Origin: JADKIH01 sp031385005
GTDB taxonomy: Bacteria; Bacteroidota; Bacteroidia; AKYH767-A; 2013-40CM-41-45
Direction: 5' to 3'
DNA: 64,000 nt
Assembly (NCBI GenBank): GCA_031385005.1
Contig: JANNBB010000008.1
Span: forward strand, 62,001 to 126,000
Positions 55,267-62,721 of the stretch are shown here, in pieces. Position 1 is the first letter of the stretch. Each line of letters starts with the position of its first letter. Under the pieces are notes generated by a model that made no database searches, was not told the origin of the DNA, and saw only the letters and a program-made list of their open reading frames with translations. The position numbers and the translations under genes were made by a program.

Positions 55267-56544
55267 GTGACTGAAGCATTTTTACATTATCTCTGGCAAT
55301 ACCGTCTTTTCGACATGAATCATTTGAGAACAGATGACGGTCAAGTTGTTGAAGTAATACGTTCCGGGCAATACAATACCGGGGCAGGCCCCGACTTTTT
55401 CAATGCTCAAATCCGTCTCGATGGAACATTGTGGGCAGGTAATGTTGAAATTCACATTCACGCTTCCGATTGGCAAAGGCACAGGCATCATACAGATCCG
55501 GCTTATGATAGTTGTATACTTCATGTTGTTTTTGAAAACGATACTACAACACTTCGAATGAATGGCTCTGCAATTCCTGCCATACAGTTGAAAAATAAAT
55601 TTCAACCCTATCTCTGGGACAATTACCTGCGATTAATCGGAAACCGGGGTTGGATACCTTGTCAGCACCGGATAGGCGAAATTGATATGGTAACCTGGTC
55701 GTCCACTTTTGAAAAGATGATCCTTGAAAGAATGCAAATGAGGAGCGAACAAATATTAATTGCTTTAAAGGGAAATAACGATGATTGGGAAGAGTGTTTT
55801 TACCAGCAACTTTCGCGAAATTTCGGTTTTCAATTAAACGCAATGCCTTTTGAAATGCTGGCGAGAAGTCTTCCTTTGAAATGTATCGCAAAGGAAAGAG
55901 GAAATATTTTAAATGTCGAAGCACTTTTTTTTGGTCAAGCCGGAATGCTGCAGGATAAATTTACTGAACCCTATCCTTTACAATTGCAGGAGACTTATCA
56001 TCATTTAGCTTCGAAATATTCATTAAAGCCCATACCGTTTTCTGTCTGGAAGTTCCTTCGTTTAAGACCTGTCAACTTTCCAACTATTCGATTGGCTCAA
56101 CTGGCCACTTTATTGACTGCATATCCATTTCCTTTCGCACAATTTCGAGAAAATACGAGTGGAAGTAATATTTCTAAATTGCTAAGCGTTGAGGCATCTG
56201 CCTATTGGAATACTCATTTCGTCTTTAATAAATCTTCAGCATTTAAATTAAAACGATTAGGAAAAATTTCTGTCAATAATCTGCTTATTAATACGTTTGC
56301 GCCTTTTTTATTTGCATGGGCAAAATATACAGGTGACAATCGCATTGCTGATCAGGCAATCGATTTTCTGAAATCATTGCCTCCCGAAGAAAATCACCTT
56401 ATTACCAGGTGGAAAGAAACAGGAGTTTCGGTTCATTCTGCTGTTGATACTCAGGCTTTGATACAGTTGAAAGTAATGCATTGTTCAGAAAAAAAATGTT
56501 TATCTTGCAATATCGGAAATCGATTAATAAACATATTGCCTTGA
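55267..56544 (+). CDS. DUF2851 family protein
   Basis: 425 residues, start codon GTG at 55267. The opening FLHYLWQYRLFDMNHLRTDDGQVVEVI and GQYNTGAGPDFFNAQIRLDGTLWAGNVEIHIHASDW are the hallmarks of DUF2851, a Bacteroidota family of unknown function with an N-terminal nuclease-like beta core. The C-terminal region has MHCSEKKCLSCNIGN, a probable metal site of four Cys/His residues. It overlaps the PspC gene by 4 bases. Confidence 0.85.
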   Translation: MTEAFLHYLWQYRLFDMNHLRTDDGQVVEVIRSGQYNTGAGPDFFNAQIRLDGTLWAGNVEIHIHASDWQRHRHHTDPAYDSCILHVVFENDTTTLRMNGSAIPAIQLKNKFQPYLWDNYLRLIGNRGWIPCQHRIGEIDMVTWSSTFEKMILERMQMRSEQILIALKGNNDDWEECFYQQLSRNFGFQLNAMPFEMLARSLPLKCIAKERGNILNVEALFFGQAGMLQDKFTEPYPLQLQETYHHLASKYSLKPIPFSVWKFLRLRPVNFPTIRLAQLATLLTAYPFPFAQFRENTSGSNISKLLSVEASAYWNTHFVFNKSSAFKLKRLGKISVNNLLINTFAPFLFAWAKYTGDNRIADQAIDFLKSLPPEENHLITRWKETGVSVHSAVDTQALIQLKVMHCSEKKCLSCNIGNRLINILP

Positions 56545-56768
56545 ACCTAGTTTCCCGTATAAGAGAATTTTTTGAAACCAAAGCATTCGGCGTTTGCACA
56601 TGGTTAGGTAACGTCTTGCATATGCGTACATCTGTAATTCGTTTATTCTTTATTTATGCCTCTTTTTTAACTGTTGGTTCCCCTCTTATCATTTATATGA
56701 TACTCGCTTTTTGGCTAAAGATGAAGTCGTATATTCGTGGACGAAGGACTTCAGTTTGGGATCTATAG
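56541..56768 (+). CDS. short PspC-domain membrane protein
   Basis: 75 residues if translation starts at the TTG at 56541, which overlaps the DUF2851 stop (TTGA); an ATG at 56481 would overlap that gene by 64 bases. The sequence has the PspC pattern: an amphipathic start RIREFFETKAFGVCTWLGNVLHMRTSVIRLFF then a helix YASFLTVGSPLIIYMILAFWLK. PspC domains occur in envelope-stress systems; this is a minimal version without other domains. Confidence 0.7.
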   Translation: MNLVSRIREFFETKAFGVCTWLGNVLHMRTSVIRLFFIYASFLTVGSPLIIYMILAFWLKMKSYIRGRRTSVWDL

Positions 56769-56954
56769 TTTTTTCCGGCTCTTTTGAAGAAATGACTCTT
56801 CCTTTTGCTTTTTGAATTATTGATTTATGTTGTTGATTAATTTTTAATTGTACTTCAATGAAAATAGCTTAGAATTCAAAAAAATCGTTCTCTTTGCTTT
56901 ACTCAAATCCGAAAATCTGCCACAAAAAATAATTTTCTATTTGCAACAATACAA

Positions 56955-57986
56955 ATGAGCACATTGAGAAATAAACTTATATCCATAAACTTTAAGTATT
57001 TCGGTAAGCTTTATTTGGCAATCGGACTTGTTGTTTTCATGATTATGGTTGGGGTATCAGGTTATTATTTCATCGAGGATTACACTTTCCTGGATGCCAT
57101 TTTCATGACCATCATTACCATAGCTACTGTCGGATACAGAGAAGTTAAAGAATTGGACGATGCCGGCAAAATTTTTACGACATTTCTGATTATCTTTAGT
57201 ATCGGTACATTTGCTTATGCAATTTCAGTTATAACACGGTATGTAATAGAAGGTGAGTTTCGTTTATTTTTCAAACATTATCAGGTGAATAAAGAAATAC
57301 AAAAATTAAAAAACCACGTAATCGTTTGCGGTTACGGCAGGAATGGTAAACAAGCTTGTCAGCAGCTTATGTCCGGCGAAGAAAGCTTTGTTGTTATCGA
57401 AAACAATCCAAAAATTATCGAAGAATTACGTCTCGAAAATAAAATTCTATTCGTAGAAGGAGATGCGACGGAAGATGAAATATTGGAAGAAGCCGGACTC
57501 GAACGCGCAAAAGCGCTTATTACTGCTTTGCCGAGTGATGCTGCCAATGTATTTGTTGTATTGACCGCACGCGATAAAAACTCGTCTTTGAAAATAATAA
57601 GCCGTGCTTCTGAAGATGCAAGCGAGCATAAGTTAAAACGCGCCGGTGCCGACAATGTAATTCTCCCTGATAAAATCGGAGGAACACACATGGCTGCTTT
57701 GGTAACCAAGCCGGATGTATTGGAATTTATCGATCACATCACCGGTCGTATAAATATTCGTCTCGAAGAAATCCTGTTTAGCAGTCTGCCCGAAAGTATG
57801 CGAAACAAATCCATTCGCGAACTCGAAATCCGAAATAAAACAGGAGCTAATATTATTGGGTTTAAAACGTCCGATGGCGACTATGTGATCAATCCTCCTC
57901 CGGATACAGTCATGATGCAGGATGCGAAATTATTTGTACTCGGAACACAAGAGCAGGTTGCCCGTTTCAAGGATATTCTTAAATAG
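56955..57986 (+). CDS. two-helix K+ channel with RCK/TrkA domain
   Basis: 343 residues: two membrane helices (about 17-38 and 75-98) around a pore loop MTIITIATVGYREV (filter at 58-62), an RCK Rossmann domain (KNHVIVCGYGRNGKQ, about 115-130, and VEGDATEDEILEEAGLERAKALI), and a TrkA-C domain (about 265-343). It forms a tetrameric K+-selective channel gated by the RCK ring. The filter reads TVGYR where TVGYG is usual; the nucleotides confirm AGA. Confidence 0.9.
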   Translation: MSTLRNKLISINFKYFGKLYLAIGLVVFMIMVGVSGYYFIEDYTFLDAIFMTIITIATVGYREVKELDDAGKIFTTFLIIFSIGTFAYAISVITRYVIEGEFRLFFKHYQVNKEIQKLKNHVIVCGYGRNGKQACQQLMSGEESFVVIENNPKIIEELRLENKILFVEGDATEDEILEEAGLERAKALITALPSDAANVFVVLTARDKNSSLKIISRASEDASEHKLKRAGADNVILPDKIGGTHMAALVTKPDVLEFIDHITGRINIRLEEILFSSLPESMRNKSIRELEIRNKTGANIIGFKTSDGDYVINPPPDTVMMQDAKLFVLGTQEQVARFKDILK

Positions 57987-57995
57987 TTAGCGCTG

Positions 57996-58919
57996 ATGAA
58001 AACGATTTTAGTAACGGGAGGCAATGGCTTGCTTGGACAAAAAATTATTTACGGACTTCGGAACAAAGAAGGAATTCGTTGCATCAGTACCTCCCGTGGA
58101 GAAAACAGGATGAAAGCGAAGGATGGATATATTTACGAGACACTTGATTTGACTTATAAAGAAGATTTGTTTCAGATCGTCAGTAAATATTCGCCTGATA
58201 CCATTATTCATACTGCTGCCCTTACAAACGTCGATGCTTGTGAAAGCAGAAAGGAAGAGGCATGGGAACAAAACGTTACAGTAGTGGAAAGTCTGGTTGA
58301 GGTATGCACAAAATTCAATACTCATCTGGTTCACCTTTCGACTGATTTTGTATTTAACGGAGAAAAAGGGCCTTATGTAGAAACGGATCAACCGGATCCT
58401 TTGAGTTATTATGCACTAACAAAACTCGAAGGTGAAAAGAGAATTATAGAAAGTTCACTGAGCTGGGCAATACTACGAACCATCATTATTTACGGAGTTG
58501 TAGATGATAACAGCCGTTCAAATGTCGTGCTTTGGGCTATTAATTCGTTGAAGAATAAGAAAACGATTACTGTTATTAACGATCAATTCCGATCGCCAAC
58601 TCTTGCAGAAGATCTGGCCGATGCTTGTATATCTGCAGCAATAAAAAAGGCGAAAGGAATCTATCATGTTTCAGGTTACGAACTTATGTGCATGCTCGAT
58701 ATAGTAAAAATTGTAGCAGATTTTTTCGACCTCGACCCTGCATACATTCAACCTATCTCTTCAAAGGATCTCAACCAACCTGCGAAACGACCGCCTGTAA
58801 CAGGATTTATTATAACCAAAGCCAAACAAGAGCTCGACTTTCATCCGCGATCTTTTATGGACGGGCTTGCTTTTTTAAAGAACCAGCTTTTATTGGTTGC
58901 CGGTAATACAACTAATTAA
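57996..58919 (+). CDS. RmlD-like SDR (dTDP-4-dehydrorhamnose reductase family)
   Basis: 307 residues: ILVTGGNGLLGQKI (NAD(P) binding), HTAALTNVDACE, HLSTDFVFNGEKGPYVETDQPDPLSYYALTKLEGE (Thr/Tyr-x3-Lys catalytic set), and ILRTIIIYGV. The family reduces dTDP-sugars or acts as MAT2B-like subunits; the sequence does not distinguish. There is no sugar cluster nearby. It begins 9 bases after the channel gene. Confidence 0.85.
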   Translation: MKTILVTGGNGLLGQKIIYGLRNKEGIRCISTSRGENRMKAKDGYIYETLDLTYKEDLFQIVSKYSPDTIIHTAALTNVDACESRKEEAWEQNVTVVESLVEVCTKFNTHLVHLSTDFVFNGEKGPYVETDQPDPLSYYALTKLEGEKRIIESSLSWAILRTIIIYGVVDDNSRSNVVLWAINSLKNKKTITVINDQFRSPTLAEDLADACISAAIKKAKGIYHVSGYELMCMLDIVKIVADFFDLDPAYIQPISSKDLNQPAKRPPVTGFIITKAKQELDFHPRSFMDGLAFLKNQLLLVAGNTTN

Positions 58920-58946
58920 TTATTTTGAGGAAGCGTTGGCTTCTGA

Positions 58947-59843
58947 ATGAAAAAAAATAAAATTAAATCGGGTTGGAAAGAATACTTTAATTTTTCTGCC
59001 CGCGAAAGAAAGGGCGCAATTTTCCTTTCAGTCATTATCTTTATTCAAATCGGTATTCTTTATTATCTAAAAAACAGAACTACTATTCTTCCAGCTCCTG
59101 ATGAGCGGGAGATTCGTGAATTACTTTTTGCATTAGATGCTGCAGAAAAAAGCAGTCGGGATACAGTTAACTTTCATCCGGAAATAATAAAAAGCGCTGT
59201 ATTGTTTCCTTTTGATCCGAATAAACTCAATGATTCGACCGGACATGCAATTGGATTGACAGATAGACAGTTGACAGGAATTAAAAATTATTTGAATCGC
59301 GGAGGAAGGTTTAGAATCAAAAGCGATTTTAAAAAAATGTATACGATTTCTGAAAAGCGATATTCTATGTTGGAGCCATTTATTTTATTACCGGATTCCT
59401 TTGTAAAGGAACGTGCAAAAAAAATGAAATCGGAAGTCAAGCAAAACAGTATTGAACTTTCCACAGCAGATTCAGTTTTGTTAATGAACTTGAAAGGCAT
59501 CGGGCCGGTATTTGCATCCCGTATCGTCCGCTATCGGGAGAAACTGGGAGGGTTTTATGCGCTTGATCAATTGAAGGAAATATGGGGATTTACAGATTCC
59601 CTTACAGAGAGTTTATTACCATTTGTCACGTTAGAAAACCGGATACCCAACCGATATATACATTTAAATACAGATTCCTTTGCCGTGTTAGCTGCACATC
59701 CTTATATTAAGGGGAAAATCGCAGGAATGATTTGCAGGTACAGGAAACAACATCCATTTTCAGAAATTGAAGAATTGAAGCAACTTCCTTTGGTAAACGA
59801 TGAAAACTTCCGTAAAATTGCACCCTATCTTCGAATTGATTAA
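58947..59843 (+). CDS. membrane-anchored helix-hairpin-helix (ComEA-like) protein
   Basis: 298 residues. A basic N-terminus and one helix (GAIFLSVIIFIQIGILYYL, about 25-45) are followed by repeats of HhH pairs: GLTDRQLTGIKNYLNRGGRF, LLMNLKGIGPVFASRIVRYREKLGGFYALDQLKEIWG and HPYIKGKIAGMICRYRKQHPFSEIEELKQL. Such proteins bind DNA non-specifically and, in ComEA, take part in DNA uptake. Longer than ComEA; role inferred. Confidence 0.82.
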   Translation: MKKNKIKSGWKEYFNFSARERKGAIFLSVIIFIQIGILYYLKNRTTILPAPDEREIRELLFALDAAEKSSRDTVNFHPEIIKSAVLFPFDPNKLNDSTGHAIGLTDRQLTGIKNYLNRGGRFRIKSDFKKMYTISEKRYSMLEPFILLPDSFVKERAKKMKSEVKQNSIELSTADSVLLMNLKGIGPVFASRIVRYREKLGGFYALDQLKEIWGFTDSLTESLLPFVTLENRIPNRYIHLNTDSFAVLAAHPYIKGKIAGMICRYRKQHPFSEIEELKQLPLVNDENFRKIAPYLRID

Positions 59844-59883
59844 TAAGGATTTCCAACTTACCCACGAATAAATAAATGCTTTA

Positions 59884-61059
59884 ATGAATCAGACAGACAC
59901 CAATACGGCAGCATCTAACATTGATTTTAATTATTCCGAAAATCAAAAGATGATTGCTGATACCATTCGACGTTTTACAGAAACTTCTATACGTCCACAG
60001 TTTATGCATTGGGATGAAGAACAAATATTCCCTGTTGAGTTGTTTCACAAAATGGGAGAGTTGGGATTGATGGGGATTTTAGTTCCAGGCGAATACAATG
60101 GATCAGGTCTTGGTTATTTCGAGTATGTAACTGCAATTGTCGAAGTCTCTAAAGTATGCGGGTCAATTGGTCTTTCAATGGCCGCACATAATTCTTTGTG
60201 TACCGGACATATCATGCAATTCGGAAACGAAGAGCAGAAGAAAAAATATCTTCCCAAATTAGCTACCGGAGAGTGGATTGGTGCCTGGGGTCTGACAGAA
60301 GCAAATACCGGAAGCGATGCTATGCGAATGCGTTGTGTAGCAAAACCGGATGGAGAATATTGGGTGCTTAATGGAGCCAAAAACTGGATTACTCATGGTA
60401 TAAGTGGCAATGTTGCTGTTGTTCTTGCGCGTACCGGCGAACTCCTCGATTCAAATGGAATTACGGCCTTTGTTGTCGAAAAAGGTACTAAAGGTTTCAG
60501 AGGAGGTAAAAAGGAAAATAAATTAGGAATGCGAGCTTCTGAAACTGCAGAAATCATTTTCGAGGACTGCCGGGTTCATAAAAGCCAGATTTTAGGAAAT
60601 GTGGGTGATGGTTTCAAACAAGCCATGAAAGTTCTCGATGGTGGCCGAATTTCTATCGCGGCTCTTTCTTTGGGAATTGCAAAAGGAGCCTATGAGGCAG
60701 CATTAAAATATTCAAAAGAAAGGGAACAATTTGGCAAGCCAATTTCCGAATTTCAGGCGATTTCATTCAAATTGGCAGATATGGCCACACAAATTGAAGC
60801 CTCAGAATTGCTTATATTTCAAGCTGCGGATTTGAAAAATAAAGGACTTAAATGCACGAAAGAAAGTGCTTTTGCCAAATATTATGCTTCTGAAGTTGCT
60901 GTCAGGGTTTCTACAGAGGCCGTTCAAATATTCGGTGGTTATGGCTATACAAAGGATTTTCCGGTCGAAAAGTTCTATCGAGACTCAAAACTATGTACAA
61001 TTGGAGAGGGTACGAGTGAAATTCAAAAACTGGTGATTTCCCGTGAAATTTTAAAGTGA
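59884..61059 (+). CDS. acyl-CoA dehydrogenase
   Basis: 391 residues, the usual short-chain/butyryl type length. ACAD motifs: GAWGLTEANTGSDAM, WVLNGAKNWITHG, KKENKLGMRASETAEIIFEDCRV, LDGGRISIAALSLGIAKGAYEAALKYSKEREQFGKPI and QIFGGYGYTKDFPVEKFYRDSKLCTIGEGTSEIQ (catalytic Glu in the EGTSEI segment). It oxidises acyl-CoA to enoyl-CoA with electrons to ETF. Cytoplasmic. Confidence 0.92.
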   Translation: MNQTDTNTAASNIDFNYSENQKMIADTIRRFTETSIRPQFMHWDEEQIFPVELFHKMGELGLMGILVPGEYNGSGLGYFEYVTAIVEVSKVCGSIGLSMAAHNSLCTGHIMQFGNEEQKKKYLPKLATGEWIGAWGLTEANTGSDAMRMRCVAKPDGEYWVLNGAKNWITHGISGNVAVVLARTGELLDSNGITAFVVEKGTKGFRGGKKENKLGMRASETAEIIFEDCRVHKSQILGNVGDGFKQAMKVLDGGRISIAALSLGIAKGAYEAALKYSKEREQFGKPISEFQAISFKLADMATQIEASELLIFQAADLKNKGLKCTKESAFAKYYASEVAVRVSTEAVQIFGGYGYTKDFPVEKFYRDSKLCTIGEGTSEIQKLVISREILK

Positions 61060-61075
61060 AATTATCTGCTTAGAA

Positions 61076-61106
61076 TTTGCGAATTAAAGATAAAACCCTA
61101 CTTTTG
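61076..61106 (+). promoter_or_regulatory. promoter of rpsU (TTTG-N19-TACTTTTG)
   Basis: TTTG at 61076-61079 and TACTTTTG at 61099-61106 are separated by exactly 19 bases, a full match to the Bacteroidota sigma-ABfr consensus (-33 TTTG, -7 TAnnTTTG). A transcript would start near 61113, about 26 bases before the rpsU ATG. Confidence 0.75.
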
Positions 61107-61138
61107 CATCCCTAAAACATTAATATTCAAAAAATCAG

Positions 61139-61333
61139 ATGATTATTGTACCCATTAAGGAAAACGAGTCAATCGACAAAGCTTTAAAGAAATTTAAAAA
61201 GAAATTTGAGCGTACAGGTGTAGTTCGAGAACTACGTCGCCGCCAAACATTTGAAAAACCTTCAGTCGAGCGCCGCCAGGAAATTATCCATGCTAAATAC
61301 CTGGACTTGTTAAAGCGCACAAACACCTTGTAA
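61139..61333 (+). CDS. rpsU: 30S ribosomal protein bS21
   Basis: 64 residues, basic. The family motif is clear: IKENESIDKALKKFKKKFERTGVVRELRRRQTFEKPS. bS21 sits at the 30S platform near the anti-Shine-Dalgarno end of 16S rRNA; in Bacteroidota it helps sequester that sequence. No Shine-Dalgarno precedes its ATG. Its own promoter and terminator bound it. Confidence 0.97.
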   Translation: MIIVPIKENESIDKALKKFKKKFERTGVVRELRRRQTFEKPSVERRQEIIHAKYLDLLKRTNTL

Positions 61334-61410
61334 TATTTCAAAGAATATTCTATATCTTTACTAGCATTAATACCTATGGGTTGACATGCAGTTGAATACA
61401 AGAAATTTAG

Positions 61411-61450
61411 GAAGAGATACAATGCATATGCATTTGTCTCTTCTTTTTTA
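61411..61450 (+). terminator. terminator of rpsU
   Basis: Hairpin GAAGAGA (61411-61417) with TCTCTTC (61437-61443) plus an inner AATGCA/TGCATT pairing with a small asymmetric bulge, followed by TTTTTT (61444-61449). It ends 4 bases before the xer ATG, so xer needs read-through or its own promoter. Confidence 0.65.
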
Positions 61451-61453
61451 TTT

Positions 61454-62332
61454 ATGGATATAAATAGTTTTCTGCAATATATACAGTATGAAAAACGGTT
61501 TTCTCCGCATACCATACTGGCTTATAAAAATGATCTGGAGCAGTTCGGTGCTTACCAGAAGGATCTGTACGAAACAGAAGATCCTGCGGCGATTACTTAC
61601 TCAATGATTCGCTCTTGGATTGTGGACTTGATGGAAAAAAAAATCAGTCCCCGTTCTATAAACAGAAAACTTACTTCCCTTAAAACATTTTACAAATTTT
61701 TACTCAGGCAAGGGCTTGTTCAAACGAACCCCATGCTAAAAGTACAATCTCCCAAAACATCTAAACGACTTCCTGTATTTGTAGACGAGGCAAACATGGA
61801 ACTTCTTTTTAAAGATGTTGATTTTGGTGATGGTTTTCCTGCAATCAGGGATCGACTGATTCTCGAAATATTTTACGCAACAGGAATGCGGCTTTCTGAA
61901 TTAACCGGACTGGACGATTCCCGCGTTGATATTTACCAGAATCAGATCAAAGTTTTAGGAAAAAGAAACAAAGAGCGCATAATACCGTTTACTAAAACGT
62001 TGAAGGATCTAATAGAAAATTACCTGAAAATCCGGAAAGAGTTGATAAATCCACCACCATCATTTTTTGTAACGGATAAGGGTAAAAAAATGTATGCAAA
62101 ACTTGTTTACAGGATTGTTACTCACCGTTTAGGAGAGGTTACTACCTTAGACAAAAAAAGTCCTCATATCTTAAGACATACTTTTGCTACTCACATGCTT
62201 AACAGAGGTGCCGATATTAATAGTGTAAAAGAACTTCTCGGTCACGCCAACTTAAGCGCCACACAAGTCTATACGCACAACACAATTGATAAATTAAAAC
62301 AAGTATATAAACAAGCCCATCCACGGGCATAA
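61454..62332 (+). CDS. xerC: tyrosine recombinase XerC/XerD
   Basis: 292 residues: N-terminal SAM-like core-binding domain (SFLQYIQYEKRFSPHTILAYKNDLEQF) and a catalytic domain with all usual residues: Arg in ATGMRLSELTGL, Lys in VLGKRNKERIIPF, HILRHTFATHML (His, Arg), GHANLSATQVYTH (His and nucleophile Tyr). Chromosome dimer resolution at dif is expected. The position after rpsU and before raiA is conserved in Bacteroidota. Whether C or D cannot be settled here. Confidence 0.9.
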   Translation: MDINSFLQYIQYEKRFSPHTILAYKNDLEQFGAYQKDLYETEDPAAITYSMIRSWIVDLMEKKISPRSINRKLTSLKTFYKFLLRQGLVQTNPMLKVQSPKTSKRLPVFVDEANMELLFKDVDFGDGFPAIRDRLILEIFYATGMRLSELTGLDDSRVDIYQNQIKVLGKRNKERIIPFTKTLKDLIENYLKIRKELINPPPSFFVTDKGKKMYAKLVYRIVTHRLGEVTTLDKKSPHILRHTFATHMLNRGADINSVKELLGHANLSATQVYTHNTIDKLKQVYKQAHPRA

Positions 62333-62340
62333 ATTTTTTC

Positions 62341-62352
62341 AGGAGGGAATAT
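62341..62352 (+). promoter_or_regulatory. strong Shine-Dalgarno sequence before raiA
   Basis: AGGAGGG at 62341-62347 lies 5 bases before the ATG at 62353. Most other genes here show only A/T-rich sequence at this position, as expected for Bacteroidota with a sequestered anti-Shine-Dalgarno, so this one is exceptional. Confidence 0.75.
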
Positions 62353-62652
62353 ATGAAAATCAGAGTTCAATCAATTCATTTCGACGCAGACACAAAACTG
62401 CTGGAATTTATCCAGGAAAAAGTCGATAAACTTATTCATTTCTATGACCATATCATTGGTGGTGAAGTTTTGTTGAAACTCGACAAAGCCAGCGATATGA
62501 AAAATAAAATTGTCCAGATCATGATTCAAATACCTGGTAATGATCTCATGGCAAAAGAACAATGTAAGTCATTTGAAGAAGCAACCGACTTATGTGTAGA
62601 AACACTTACCAGACAAATCAAGAAGCACAAAGAAAAACTTCGCGGAGTTTAA
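62353..62652 (+). CDS. raiA: ribosome hibernation factor (short HPF / RaiA)
   Basis: 99 residues, a short HPF/RaiA domain only: MKIRVQSIHFDADTKLLEFIQEKVDKLIHFY, GGEVLLKLDK and EEATDLCVETLTRQIKKHKEKLRGV. It binds the 30S A/P sites in stationary phase. Without the long C-terminal domain it resembles short HPF rather than long HPF, although many Bacteroidota have this short form. It starts 20 bases after xer. Confidence 0.92.
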   Translation: MKIRVQSIHFDADTKLLEFIQEKVDKLIHFYDHIIGGEVLLKLDKASDMKNKIVQIMIQIPGNDLMAKEQCKSFEEATDLCVETLTRQIKKHKEKLRGV

Positions 62653-62721
62653 TTTTTGTAAGTTTTCCGGTCTGTTTCAATTAACTTTTGCCTTTCGTTA
62701 TCGTTTGGTTTAATAGCTGAA

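Noticed and set aside
61454..62332. Xer recombinase as part of a mobile element
   Set aside because: It lies in the conserved rpsU-xer-raiA arrangement and has all chromosomal XerC/D residues, with no attachment-site repeats around it.
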